Source: Artemia franciscana (taxonomy: Eukaryota; Arthropoda; Branchiopoda; Anostraca; Artemiidae). From it: a stretch of 64,000 nt of DNA. Where the stretch lies: assembly GCF_032884065.1 (NCBI RefSeq), contig NC_088871.1, positions 47,193,172 to 47,257,171 on the forward strand. The letters run 5' to 3'. The translations under genes and the position numbers were made by a program. This document shows, piece after piece, positions 1-10,970 of the stretch; the first letter of the stretch is position 1, and every line of letters starts with the position of its first letter. The notes under the pieces are model-generated. The model was not told the origin of the DNA. It ran no database searches and worked only from the letters and a program-made list of their open reading frames with translations.

Positions 1-600
1 AACCCCTCATATACGTAGTAAAAACATACGAATACAAAAGTTCGTTACGTAAGCTAATTCATAAGTTACGTGTATCTTTTACTAATAAGAACGTTAGTAA
101 AAAAATTTAATGTTCTAGTTGCCTTTTTAAGTAACCAAAAAACTGGGGGGGGGGACTAGGCCTCCTCCACCGCTCATTTTTTCCCAAAATCATTCGATCA
201 AAACTATGAGAAAGCCATTTAGCCCCCCCCCAAAAAAATATGCAAATTTCGTTTTAATTATTCATCTGCGGAGAGCCAAAATCAAAACAACCATTAATTC
301 AAAAACGTTCAGAAAAAAACAAGTTTCTTTAACTGAAAGTAAGGAGCGACATTAAAACTTAAAACGAACAGAAATTACTTCGTATATGAAAGGGGCTGGT
401 CCCTCCTCAACCCCCCTCTCTTTTGCGCTAAAGTTTTTTACTGTTTTAAAAAGTAGAGTTGAGAGAAAGTGTCAAACTTTAGCGTAAAGAGCGGGGCGTT
501 GAGGAGGGACCAGCCCCTTTCATATACGAAGTAATTTCTGTTCGTTTTAAGTTTTAATGTCGCTCCTTACTTTCAGTTAAAAAACTTGTTTTTTTATTTA
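1..600 (-). repeat. CFE copy 0 (partial; window begins inside it)
   Basis: This is the distal part of a composite foldback element in minus orientation. It holds the AT-rich segment seen in the other copies, then the terminal foldback at about 313-600. The two foldback arms each carry the ctttagcgtaaagag motif or its reverse complement and the block read as aaaggggctggtccctcc on one strand. The outer end is ...TTTTTATTTA, like every other copy. The right neighbour starts at 601. No coding potential is credible; the 61-65 aa open frames overlapping its end are low-complexity. Confidence 0.85.
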
Positions 601-901
601 ATTTCGACAAGGAACTCCGCCAAGTCGTCCTCAGTGCTCAGAAAAAAGAGGAAAAAAAAAGAAACAAACAATAAACAACAGCAAAATCTAACCTTTTTAA
701 GTGAACTGCACGAGAGGAAAAAAGACACTGAATCAAACAACAAAAACCAACTTGAAATCAATGAAAGAGAAGTTACCAATTAGATTGAATAAGTATTATC
801 CCTTGCCTTGCAACAGATTTTGCCTATCTACAATTTCGGTTTTCATTAGATATACGGACAGGTTGTCTTAAATTAAGACTGGGCGAAAATATTCACAGAG
901 T
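601..901. other. unassigned AT-rich spacer
   Basis: No recognised gene or repeat. A Lys/Asn/Gln-rich open frame on the plus strand runs to 783, but it starts inside the CFE end and is A-rich low complexity, so it is not called. The segment may be degraded Penelope-like sequence because the following bases match a Penelope 3' end. Confidence 0.4.
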
Positions 902-1045
902 CTTTTAATATTAAATTATACGGCCTACCGCAATCTTTTAATGAGGCAATTGAGATAAAAAAAAAAACATATAAGTAGAACTTTGGCTATAAATAGAGAC
1001 ACGAGAGATATTTCCTTAAGCCCAATTTATAATAATTTAATATAC
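902..1045 (+). repeat. 3'-end fragment of a Penelope-like element, upstream tandem copy
   Basis: This stretch duplicates the end of the endonuclease ORF and the following 3' sequence of the downstream Penelope element (4785-4905). Both copies read ggcctaccgcaatctttta, then a run of A, then ggctataaatagagacac and cccaatttataataattta. It lies just upstream of the RT region, so the order is 3' end then 5' region. That is the head-to-tail or pseudo-LTR arrangement known for Penelope elements. The sharing is seen directly; the pseudo-LTR interpretation is inference. Confidence 0.7.
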
Positions 1046-1199
1046 TCTAACACAGTCTAATACTCTAACACATATTATAAAAGACCACAGACTCAAAAGA
1101 TATGTCCTTAGTAATAAAATATCTAATTTCAAATCTTTATTACATCAGACTTTATTCGTTCCGGATTTTCTCCAAATTTTAAATATCTCACAAAGTTCT

Positions 1200-2582
1200 T
1201 CCTGAAACGTTTTTAATTTAGCGAAAACTCGCTTATCAGAAAAATTCTCAAAACTCGAATTTCAATATTTTCATCAAACACGGATTTTCCTTCCTAGGTT
1301 TTGTCCTGGCTCTCCTTTGGAAAATCTATCCTCCAAGGTTTTCACACCCAAGGAGCTAAGTATTCTTTCAAAAGGACCTAAATTTGCAATGGCTCAGACA
1401 CACGTAAATATATCAGAAGTTATTACGAGTGTGGAGTCCGGTATTTTTAGCTCTCATGGTGAAGGTGAAAATCCAGACCTACTAAGAGGAGAAATAGTAA
1501 AGAGTATTCTTGATTATAAGCCGTCATTGTCGCTTACAACTCAATCAAAGGAAGAAATAAAAATCCTCCAAAATTTGAAAAAAGATAAAAATACAGTAAT
1601 TACAAGAGCGGACAAAGGAAACACAGTTGTGATTATGGATTCTTTAGATTATCAAAATAAAATAAATACCCTTTTATTGGATAAAAATACTTATAAAGAA
1701 ATAAAAACTGATCCCACAGATAAATACACCAAGGAGTTGAGAAAAGGATTAGAAATTTTAAAAGACAATAGACTAATCACCCCTCAAATGTACAGAAAAT
1801 TTTACCCAAAAGGTTGTTCAGCCCCAAAATTTTATGGTCTACCCAAGTCTCTTCTAACAACACAGAAATCTTTATAAAAATTCCATAGATCTTGTTGAGA
1901 AGCTGAAAAATCATAGTATAACAGAAAAAACTATCTTATCTAGTTTTGATGCAATTTCCATGTACACTTCATGCTATGTCCATAAATGTGAACAGGCCTT
2001 ACAAAGAAAATTAGAGGAAAATTCTACTTGGTCAGATTATAAAACCTTGGAAATTGAAACAATAATGACGTTTGTATGTCTTTGCAACAAGTTCTCTTTA
2101 TATTTTATGTTTCGAGAAAAATTTTCCCTTCAGGTCAAGGGCCTACCCATGGGCACTGTTTGTCTCCTTTTTTTGGCAAATTTTTACATGGATTTCATAG
2201 AACAGTCTTCTTTGAATAGTTTCCCCTTAAAACACTCTCTCTGGTTTCGTATCGTTGATGATATTCTTGCTGTTTGGGAACATGGTCTGGACTCTATAAA
2301 AGATTTTTTGGCGCATTTGAATTCTTTGATTCGAATCTTCAATTTAAAATAGAACTGGAAGATTCAGGAGAGCTCCCTTTCTTGGATGTTTTAATTATAA
2401 AAAATATTCCTAGCCTTGATTTTTCTACATATAGAAAGCCGACCCATAATGATCGGTATCTACATTTCTCGTCAAATCACCCTCCCTGTGTAAAAAGAGG
2501 GGTAGTAATTTTTTTAATCGACAGGGCTCTAAAAATATGTTCACGTAATCATGTAAAATCCGAGTTAGATTATGTTAAAGAT
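1200..2582 (+). pseudogene. Penelope-like element, reverse transcriptase part (degraded)
   Basis: Open segments at 1317-1877, 1960-2352 and 2274-2582 lie in shifted frames. They show Penelope-family RT features in order: an ADKGNTVVIMD block, KFYGLPK, a SFDAISMYT motif (RT motif A region), GLPMGT, and FRIVDDI with the catalytic DD near 2250-2270. A YRKPTHND block follows near 2430-2450. In the family the enzyme copies RNA at exposed 3' ends and works with a GIY-YIG nuclease. Sequence between GLPK (about 1850) and the motif A region (about 1940) appears deleted, and at least two frameshifts separate the segments. The last codons are interrupted by CFE copy 1, which supplies the stop. Not functional as it stands. 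Confidence 0.88.
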
Positions 2583-4286
2583 TAAATAAAAAAAAACAAG
2601 TTTTTTTCAACTGAAAGTAAGGAGCGACATTAAAACTTAAAACGCACAGAAATTACTTCGTATATGAAAGAGGCTGCTTCCTCATCAACGCCCCGCTCTT
2701 TACGCTAAAGTTTGACTCTTTCTCTCAATTCTTCTTTTTAAAACAGTAAAAAACTTTAGCGTAAAGAGCGGGGCGTTGATGAGGAAGCAGCCTCTTTCAT
2801 ATACGGAGTAATTTCTGTGCGTTTTAAGTTTTAATGTCGCTCCTTACTTTCAGTTAAAAAAACTTGTTTTTTTATTTAATTTCTGAACGTTTTTGAATCA
2901 ATGCATGTTTTGATTTTGGCTCTCCGCAGAGGAATAATCAAAACGAAATTTGCATATTTTTTTTTTTTTTTGGCTCAATGGCTTTCTCATAATTTTGATC
3001 GAATGATTTTGAGAAAAAAAGAGCGGGGGACGAAGCCTAGTTGCCCCCCGATTTTTTGGTTAATTATAAAGGCAACTAGAACTTTTAATTTTTTACGAAT
3101 CTTTTTATTGGTAAAAGATTTACGAAACTTATAAATTAGCTTACGTAAAGAACTTTTGTATTGTCATGTTTTTATTACATATATGAGGGGATTCGCCCCA
3201 TCGTCAGTACCTCGCTCTTTACACTAAAGCTTAAATTTTATCCCAATTCATTAAGAATGACCCCCTGAATCACAAAAGCCGGAGAATAAGTAGTTGAAAT
3301 TACTGAAAATACTTTAGCGTAAAGAGCGAGGTATTAGAAGGAGGTGAGCCCCTCATATGGGTAATAATTTCTGTTTGTTTTAACTTTTATTGCTGTTCCT
3401 TACTTCCAGCTGAAAAAGCTTTTTCACTTTTATTTTTTAATTGTTTTTTTTTAAATAATGCTAGTAAATCCTGCTCTCCCTTCATGGAAATTTTCTTCTC
3501 CCATTACAAATTCTCGAAGGAAAGTTCCCCCAACATATCCCCCTCTTCTCAACCCCTCCCCCAAACCAAAAAAATCCTCCTGAAAACGCCTGTATACTTC
3601 CCAATAACCATTACTATGTGTAAGCACAAGTCAAAGTTTGTAACTTGTTGCCCCTCCCACGGGGACTGTGGGGGAGTAAGTCATCCCCAAAGACATAGTT
3701 ATAAGGTTTTTCGACTACGTTGAATAAAATGGCTATCTCAGAATTTTGATCCGTTGACTTTGGGAAAATAATTAGCGTGGGAGGGGGCCTAGGTGCCCTC
3801 CAATTTTTTTGGTCACTTAAAAAGGGCATTAGAACTTTTCATTTCCGTTAGAATGAGCCCTCTCGCAACATTCTAGGACAACTGGGTCGATACGATCACC
3901 CCTGGGAAAAAAAAAAAAAAAAAAAATAAAAAAAATAAACACGCATCCGTGATCTGCCTTCTGGCAAAAAATGCAAAATTCCACATTTTTGTAGATAGGA
4001 GCTCGAAACTTCTACAGTAGGTTTCTCTGATACGCTGAATCTGATGATGTGATTTTCGTTAAGATTCTATGACTTTTAGGGGGCGTTTCCCCCTATTTTC
4101 TAAAATAACGCAAATTTTCTCAGGCTCGTAACTTTTGATGGGTAAGACTAAACTTGATGAAACTTATATATTTAAAACCAGCATTAAAATGCGATTCTTT
4201 TGATGTAGCTATTGGTATCAAAATTCCATTTTTTAGAGTTTTGGTTACTATTGAGCCGGGTCGCTCCTTACCACGAACTGTTTGAT
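2583..4286 (+). repeat. CFE copy 1, nested inside the Penelope-like element
   Basis: Element of about 1.7 kb. Its 5' end is TAAATAAAA after host AT. A foldback of about 297 bp (2583-2879) has near-perfect arms bearing gaggctgcttcctcatcaac and its complement. A second foldback at about 3165-3440 is built on the cctcgctcttta motif. The body follows, and the 3' end is ...CGAACTGTTTGAT. The 12-mer gtaaggagcgac (2617-2628) is mirrored by gtcgctccttac (4260-4271). Half of the terminal hairpin seen in other copies is missing here. Removing the element restores the Penelope reading frame from GAT at 2578-2580 to ATT CTA at 4287, so it is a clean insertion. It is very similar to copy 5 at 48722-50433. 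Confidence 0.88.
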
Positions 4287-4905
4287 ATTCTATTCTGCAA
4301 TGGCAACCCAATCAACCTCATTGAAAATATAATAGATAGACGATTAAAAAAGATAAAACAGGAAAATAGGGAGCCCGTCCCCCTTGATTCAGTTACACTG
4401 GTAATTGAGAAAAAAACTTTCACTACATTACCATACGTCTCGAAACTCAGCGACAAACTTGGAAAAATTAAAAAAAAAAAAAACATAATCTCTCTGTTTC
4501 TTTCAAAACTGAACAAAAAGTTGAACTTTTTTTTCAACTCGGGAAAGGATAAAACGGACCCTATACTAGGTAGTGGTGTCTCGTGTTCATGTGGAAAATT
4601 TTACATTGGAAGGACCCATCAACAACTAGGGGAACAATTGCAAGAACACAAAATTTCAATAGATAAGTCCCTGAGATTGGAAAATAAAAATGACAACTTT
4701 GATTCAGCTCTGGCCCAGCATATATACGAAAATCCTGACCATTTAGTTCTTTTTGAAGAGGCAACTTTAATATCTACCGTAGATGGCCTACCGCAATCTT
4801 TTAAAGAGGCAATTGAGATTAAAAAAAACATATAAATAGAAATTTGGCTATAAATAGAGACACGGAGATATTTCCTTAAGCCCAATTTATAATAATTTAA
4901 TATTA
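4287..4905 (+). pseudogene. Penelope-like element, GIY-YIG-like endonuclease part and 3' end
   Basis: The open frame continues the RT frame after the CFE and ends with TAA at 4833-4835. It contains a Lys-rich linker, then GVSCSCGKFYIGRTHQQL (about 4572-4626). This holds the CxC and FYIGRT signature of the Penelope GIY-YIG endonuclease, in which the first GIY is commonly altered. A downstream LAQHIYENPDH block (about 4710-4740) follows, then the ORF end. In Penelope elements this nuclease nicks target DNA to prime reverse transcription. About 70 bp of 3' non-coding sequence after the stop is shared with 930-1045. Upstream RT frameshifts mean the complete protein cannot be made. Confidence 0.86.
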
Positions 4906-4999
4906 AAAGACTTGTTTTTCATATTTTGCTACTTCTCGCTGATAAAATCCTTTTTTTCACCTATTTTTTTTTTCTCTTTTCATTTATTATTTCCTTTCT

Positions 5000-5602
5000 T
5001 TGTTTTCATACGTCATGCATAGCCAGTATGGTCTCAGAACGTATTTAAATCATTACAGTGATACCGTTTTCTGCTTCCAAGATTTTCCACTTAAGAAGTG
5101 GCACCAAAAGTATTGTTTTCCGTGCTATATCTCACTTACGAATGGTAGAATTGATAAAAAGCACGTAGATATGAGCAAAAGTTTTCAAAGGATCCATTAA
5201 ACATCACTCTAAAAAGTTCTGATAGCCCACTAGCCCCAGCTTTTCCACTTGAGACATGGCACCAAAAGTGCCATTTGAAACTGGCAGATGATGAAATCTA
5301 TAAGAAAAACGTAGATATGAGCAAACTTCTTTATATGATCTATCTAAAATGTTCTGGTAGCCCGCTAGCCCCACCCCTCAAGAAAGAGCATAAAAAGTGC
5401 CTTTTTTCGTGCCGTATGGCACTTGCAGACGGTGGAATTTATATAAACTACGCACGTATTAGAAATAGCTTTTGAATGAGCTCTGAAGCAACTCTATGAT
5501 GTTCAAGTAACCCACTAGGCCTACAAAAAAGAATTGAAAAAGACCCTTTTTAACATTTTTAACTTTAGTTACTATGAGCTGTTTCTCGCTCTTTACTAGA
5601 AT
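5000..5602 (+). repeat. satellite, about 140-bp degenerate units (left block)
   Basis: Repeated blocks recur at spacings near 140 bp. One is a phrase like cttgcagatggtggaattta (near 5137, 5275 and 5418). Others are gtagatatgagcaa and a segment resembling gtagcccactagcccca. Units contain short palindromes such as GGCACcaaaaGTGCC and GTGCCgtatGGCAC. The short open frames here (66 aa each) are by-products of the repeat. CFE copy 2 is inserted at its right edge and the array resumes at about 7330. Confidence 0.75.
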
Positions 5603-7270
5603 TAAATAAAAAAAACAAGTTTTTTTTAAATGAAAGTAAGAAGCAACATTAAAACTTAAAACGAACAGAAATTACTCCGTATATGAAAGGGGCTTTTCCT
5701 CCTCAACGCCTCGCTCTTTACGCTAAAGTTTGACTCTTTCTCTTAACTCTATTTTTAAAACAGTAAGAAACTTTAGCGTAAAGAGCGGGGCGTTGAGGAG
5801 GAAAAGCCCCTTTCATATACGAAGTAATTTCTGTTCGTTTTAAGTTTTAATGTTGCTCCTTACTTTCATTAAAAAAAAAACTTTTTTTATTTAATTTCTG
5901 GACGTTTTTGAATTAATGCATGTTTTGATCTTGGCTCTCGGTACATATATAATTAAAACAAAATTTGCAAATTAATTAATTGCAATTAATCGGAAGATTT
6001 TGAGAAAAAAGGAGCGAGGGAGGAGGCCTAGTTGACCTCCAAGTTTTTGATTACTTAAAAAAGCAGCTAGAACTTTTAATTTTTTACAAACGTTTTCATT
6101 GGTTAAAAATATACGTAACTTACGAATTAATTTACGAAACGAACTTCTATATTCGTATGTTTTTATTGCGTGTATGAGGGGGTTCAACCCTCGCCGATAC
6201 CTCGCTCTCTACCCTAAAGCTTAAATTTTGTCCCAGTTCCTTAAGAATGAGCTCTGAATCACAAAGGCCATAGAATAAATAGTTGAAATAACTAAGAATA
6301 CTTTAGCGTAAAGATTGAGGTATAAAGAGGAGGTAAGCCCCTCATATGCGCAATAATTTATGTTCGTTTTAAGTTTTGATGCTGCTCCTTACTTTCAGTA
6401 GAAAAAACTTTTCATATTTATTTTTTCATTGTTTTTTCAAATAATGCTAGAAAATCCTGCGCCCCCTTCATTGAAATTCTCTTCCCCCATGACAAGTTTC
6501 TCCATGGAGATACCCTCCCTTGTAACCCCCCCTCAAATCTCCCCCCTAAACAAAAAATCCCCCTGAAAACGTCTGTACACTTCCCAGTAACCATTACTGT
6601 ATGTAAACACAGGTCAAAGTTTTTAACTTGCAGCCCCTCCCACGGGGACTACGGGGAAGTAAGTCGTCCTTAAAGACGTAGTTATTAGGTTTTTCAACTA
6701 TGGTGAATAAAATGTCTATCTCAGAATTTTGATCCTGTGACTTTTGGAAAAAAATGAGTGTGGGAGGGGGCCTAGGTGCCCTCTAATTTTTTTGGTCACT
6801 TAAAAAGGGCACTAGAATTTTTAATATTCGTTAGAATGAGTCCTCTCGCGACATTCTAGGACCATTCAGTCGATACGATCACCCCTGGGAAAAAAAAAAC
6901 AAACAAATAAACACGCATCCGTGATGTGTCTTCTGGCAAAAAATGCGAAATTCTACATTTTTGTAGATAGGAGCTTGAAACTTCTACAAATAGGTTCTCT
7001 GATACGCTGAATCTTATGGTATGATTTTCGTTAAGATTTTATGACTTTTAGGGGGTGTTTCCCCCTATTTTCTAAAATGAGGCAAATTTTCTCAGGCTCG
7101 TAACTTTTGATGGGTATAACTGATCTTGATGACACTTATATATTTAAAAAAGCATTAAAATGCGATTCTTTTGATGTAACCATTGGTATCCAAATTCCAT
7201 TTTTTAGAGTTTGGGTTACTATTGAGCCGGGTCGCTCCTTACTACAGTTCGTTACCACGAACTGTTTGAT
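5603..7270 (+). repeat. CFE copy 2
   Basis: Full-length composite foldback element. It starts TAAATAAAA after AT and has a first foldback to about 5895 with arms reading ggggcttttcctcctcaac and its complement. The second foldback is at about 6160-6400. The body is shared with copy 1, and the end reads ctccttactaCAGTTCGTtaccACGAACTGtttgat, including the intact terminal hairpin at about 7244-7263. It interrupts the 140-bp satellite. No protein is supported; the 73 aa frame at 7107-7328 crosses the element end. Confidence 0.86.
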
Positions 7271-8029
7271 TGCAGCTAATGCTTCAACCATCACAAAGAG
7301 TTCATTGCAAAGTCTGCCCAGAAACTAGTCAACATTGGAATCTGTGAAATCTAATAGATGGTAGAATTTGTAAAAACCTAGTAAATATAAACAATAGCTT
7401 TTGATTGAGCCATTAAACATCTATCTACGATGGTGTGGTAGACTGCTAATGCTTCAATAGCTTACTGATGAGCAGACGATTTATGAAACTTACTAAGGAG
7501 GCTGGGAGGAGGAGTGTACGGAAGGGGTTCTTGCAAACCTCCAGTTAAGTTTTCTGGAACATAACAATTACAATAGTACCTGTTTTGCACTTCGGAGCTT
7601 TTCTACTGAACAAGTAGCTGAAGAAAAGTGTTGTTTTCAGTACTATATTGCACTTACGAATGATAAAATTGGTAAAAAAAAGGCATGTATATATGAGCAA
7701 TAGCTTTCAAATGTACCATTAAACATTACTCTCATAAGTTCTGCCAGCCCAATAGCCCCAGCTTTTTCACTTGAGACGTGGCACCAAAAGCGCCATTTTT
7801 AGGGCCATTTGGAACTTGCAGATGGTGGAATTTATATGAAGGACGTAGATTTGATCATTATCTTTTATATGAGCCATAAAAGATCTGTCTATGATGTTCT
7901 TGTAGCCTGCTAGTGCTACCCCTTAAGAAGTGGCACAAAAAGTGCCATTTTAGTGCCATAAGGCACTTGTAGATGGCTGAATTTATAAAAATCACATATA
8001 TATCAGAAATAGCTTTTGAATGAGCCATT
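7271..8029 (+). repeat. satellite, about 140-160-bp degenerate units (right block)
   Basis: Continuation of the satellite at 5000-5602. Blocks such as cttgcagatggtggaattta, tgagccattaaacat and gtagcctgctag recur near 7351, 7650, 7811 and 7963. The array ends at gaatgagccatt, where the RTE LINE tail begins. The first 60 bp after the CFE (7271-7330) do not match clearly. Confidence 0.7.
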
Positions 8030-8045
8030 ACTACTACTACTACTA
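8030..8045 (-). repeat. trinucleotide tail of the RTE LINE
   Basis: Read on the minus strand this is a short (TAG)n run. It starts at the stop codon of the LINE ORF and runs into the flanking satellite. RTE-clade LINEs characteristically have very short 3' UTRs and end in short tandem repeats rather than poly(A), so this marks the 3' terminus. Confidence 0.75.
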
Positions 8046-10970
8046 CTAATAACTCACTGCAGCACCAAGCCGCCTGAGGCCAACACAGCTACGCACGCTC
8101 CTCCTCCAACCTAATCTATTTAAAGCCTCCCTCTTTACACCCTCCCAGGAAGTTCCCATTTCCTTTAAATCCTTATTTATGACATCCTCCCAACCCAGAC
8201 AAGGACGACCTGCTTTCCGTGTAGCCCCAGACGGTTGGCCAAAAAGGACAATCTTCGGTAATCTGTCATCCTTCATCCGTAGAACGTGGCCTAGCCATCT
8301 CAACCTTTCTTTCATTATAGCCCCAGAAAGCGGGATTGAACCACACTTTTCGTACAACCTACTGTTTGAAATACGGTCAGTCAGCCGGGTACCCAGAACA
8401 ATCCGTAGGCAATTTCTCTGGAAAACATCTAGTAAATTTTCATCTGCTTTTCGGAGTGTCCATGCTTCAGAGCCATATTTGACCACTGTCATCACTGTAG
8501 CTTCCAATATTCTAATCTTGGTTTGTAGGCTTATCTTTCTATTCTTCCAAACTTTTTTTAACTGTGAAAAAACACCCTGAGCTTTAGCTATTCTACTTTT
8601 AACATCTTCACTGCTCCCACCATCTTTACTAATAATACTACCAAGGTAACTGAAGCTCCCAACCTGATCAATCTTTTCGTTACCTAAGGTCACCTGTTCA
8701 TCTTCACTTATTCCTAACCTTAGTGACTTAGTCTTCTTAACATTAATTTTCAAGCCTATTTTAGCACCCTGAACTCGTAAAACCTCTAAAAATTCATTCA
8801 TTTTGCTCACACTTTCATCTAATATGCTTAAATCATCAGCATAATCTAAGTCCAGGAGCGTTCTTCCTCCCCATTTGATTCCATGGTCTCCAATTGCCTT
8901 TCCTGTGCTCCTTAAGACGAAGTCCATCAAAATGATCCATATAAAGGGGGATAGAACACAACCCTGCTTAACTCCTGATTTAATACAAAACCAGTTGCTA
9001 ACCTCATTTCCTACCTTAACCGCAGCAGTATTATTCTCGTACATAGCGCAAATCACTTTAATGTATTTTTCTGGTATACCATATAACGATAAGACCTTTG
9101 TTAACGCTGTTCTATCAACAGAATCGAAAGCTTGCTCATAATCGATAAAACTAAGGACCAAAGGTGTTTGACAACGAAGGGACTTCTCAATTATTAACCT
9201 AAGAGTGAAAACATGGTCGACACATCCTCTACCTTTTCTAAAACCGCATTGTTCTTCCCTTAAAACTTTGTCTACAGCATGTCTCAGTCTAAAAAGTATC
9301 ATATTACTCAGTAATTTGCTACCTACAGAGACCAGACTAATGCCTCGATAATTCCGACATTCACTCTTGTCACCTTTCTTATACAGTGGTTTAATTAAGG
9401 TTTTCCTAAAATCATTGGGTACTTCCCCTTTTTCAAAAATCATGTTCATAATCTTCAGTAGCTTATTCCTAACCTCAGAGCCACCATATTTAAGGAACTC
9501 ATTAATCATACTATCAGCACCTGGGGCCTTATTATTTTTTAATCCTTCTAGTACTGTCGCTAATTCTTCCTCACTAAACAAATCTTCCTTCACATCCAAG
9601 GTATCACAAACTTTTTCATTTTCATCTATATCTTTTCCTGCAACTGTATCTCGGTTTAGCACATTCTCAAAATGTTCCACCCATCTTTCTTTAACTTTTT
9701 CCTTATCACTAATTGTGACCCCATTTCTATCTTTAACTGGGACTAGTCCGGATCGGCTACTCCCTTTCAATTTATTAACATGCCAGTATAATATTTTACT
9801 ATTATGCCGTCTAGCCGCATCTTCCAGATCCTCAGCAATTTTATCCATCGCCTCCATTTCACATCTCCTTAGTTCATATTTTAATGCTTTCTCCACTTTC
9901 TTTACATTCCTTTTGTTTTCATACGACCTATCGCTCAGATAATTCTTATACAAACCCCTTCTACTCTCTATTAAACCTAAAGCTTTTTCACTAATATTCC
10001 TAGTTGCTGTCTTAGCACTCTTCCCTAGGACACCATCAGCAACTTCACAAATTGTTTTTCTGAAATTATTCCATCCATCTTCCACATTGTCAAATTTTAA
10101 ACCCTCAAGTTTAGTAACCAACTGTTCCTGGAATTTTTTTCTCAAATTTTCATTCTGAAGTCTACCAACATCATAACTTCCCGGGAGGGAGTTACTCTTC
10201 CGAAATTTCAGCTTTAAATTAACCTTAGACACTACTAGATGGTGATCTTTACTTTTAACATCAATAACGGCACTCCTATACACCCTAGTATCTTGTATTG
10301 ATCCTGCTAGTCTTCTGTTTACAATAACATAATCAATAAGGTTTGCTGTCTTACCATCACGTGAATACCATGTCAACTTATGGGCCATTTTGTGACCAAA
10401 CACCGTATTGGTTATAACTAGGTTGTTATACCTACAAAATTGCAAAAGCCTATAGCCATTACTGTTTTCTTTTCCTACACCAAAATTACCTAGGCTAGGA
10501 TACCATCTATCCCTATTTCTACCAACCTGGGCATTAAAATCTCCTAGCAAAAACACCATATTTCTACCTGGTACCCTGTCTATTTGCTCCTGTAACTGTA
10601 AGTAAAATTCATCTGAGTCACTAGTATCTCCATCAGTTGGTTCAATGGGGGCATATACTACTATAACTGATACCCTAAACTTTTTAGTCATAAAATGAGC
10701 AATTAGTATTCTATTATTAATACCTTCCCAGCCTAAACAAGACTTAGCAGCTTCCTTATTCATCATGAGCCCTACTCCCTGTCTATGTACCCCATCCTTC
10801 CTTCCTGAGTAAACAAATTCTATGTCACCTAATTTCATGCTTCCTACCCCTGGGATATGAGTTTCTGAAACTCCTAATAAATCCAGTTCAAACCGTCTGA
10901 ATTCGTCAGTCAAAATGTCGATGCGATAGTCATTTTTTAACGTCGTAACATTCCAAGTTCCAATTTTCAT
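8046..10970 (-). CDS. RTE-clade LINE ORF: APE endonuclease plus reverse transcriptase, 974 aa
   Basis: Uninterrupted 974-codon frame. Residues 1-250 are an apurinic-endonuclease-like (EEP) domain: GTWNV at 4-8, VSETH at 34-38, GDFNAQVG at 143-150 and KDHH at 241-244. The middle (about 250-480) is a Lys/Arg-rich linker. The RT follows, with LYKKGDK (529-535), YRGISL (541-546), GFRKGRG (576-582), FIDYEQAFDSVDR (608-620), GVKQGCVLSP (666-675) and catalytic YADD at 710-713. A C-terminal WLGHVLRM motif typical of this group follows. The element works by target-primed reverse transcription: the endonuclease nicks DNA and the RT copies its own RNA. All catalytic blocks look intact, so this could be recently or still active. 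The start is the first ATG, at the canonical endonuclease beginning. The stop TAG merges with the (TAG)n tail. Confidence 0.93.
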   Translation of the reverse strand: MKIGTWNVTTLKNDYRIDILTDEFRRFELDLLGVSETHIPGVGSMKLGDIEFVYSGRKDGVHRQGVGLMMNKEAAKSCLGWEGINNRILIAHFMTKKFRVSVIVVYAPIEPTDGDTSDSDEFYLQLQEQIDRVPGRNMVFLLGDFNAQVGRNRDRWYPSLGNFGVGKENSNGYRLLQFCRYNNLVITNTVFGHKMAHKLTWYSRDGKTANLIDYVIVNRRLAGSIQDTRVYRSAVIDVKSKDHHLVVSKVNLKLKFRKSNSLPGSYDVGRLQNENLRKKFQEQLVTKLEGLKFDNVEDGWNNFRKTICEVADGVLGKSAKTATRNISEKALGLIESRRGLYKNYLSDRSYENKRNVKKVEKALKYELRRCEMEAMDKIAEDLEDAARRHNSKILYWHVNKLKGSSRSGLVPVKDRNGVTISDKEKVKERWVEHFENVLNRDTVAGKDIDENEKVCDTLDVKEDLFSEEELATVLEGLKNNKAPGADSMINEFLKYGGSEVRNKLLKIMNMIFEKGEVPNDFRKTLIKPLYKKGDKSECRNYRGISLVSVGSKLLSNMILFRLRHAVDKVLREEQCGFRKGRGCVDHVFTLRLIIEKSLRCQTPLVLSFIDYEQAFDSVDRTALTKVLSLYGIPEKYIKVICAMYENNTAAVKVGNEVSNWFCIKSGVKQGCVLSPFIWIILMDFVLRSTGKAIGDHGIKWGGRTLLDLDYADDLSILDESVSKMNEFLEVLRVQGAKIGLKINVKKTKSLRLGISEDEQVTLGNEKIDQVGSFSYLGSIISKDGGSSEDVKSRIAKAQGVFSQLKKVWKNRKISLQTKIRILEATVMTVVKYGSEAWTLRKADENLLDVFQRNCLRIVLGTRLTDRISNSRLYEKCGSIPLSGAIMKERLRWLGHVLRMKDDRLPKIVLFGQPSGATRKAGRPCLGWEDVINKDLKEMGTSWEGVKREALNRLGWRRSVRSCVGLRRLGAAVSY

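Noticed and set aside
586-783. 65-codon Lys/Asn/Gln-rich frame
   Set aside because: It starts inside the CFE end and is low-complexity A-rich sequence with no domain; the opposite strand is equally open.
3484-3723. 79-codon frame shared with 49301-49531 and others
   Set aside because: It lies in the CFE body and overlaps the 71-codon frame on the other strand; both persist because the copies are recent.
8179-9942. Plus-strand frames of 133, 88 and 191 codons
   Set aside because: They lie wholly opposite the intact RTE ORF and are antisense shadows.
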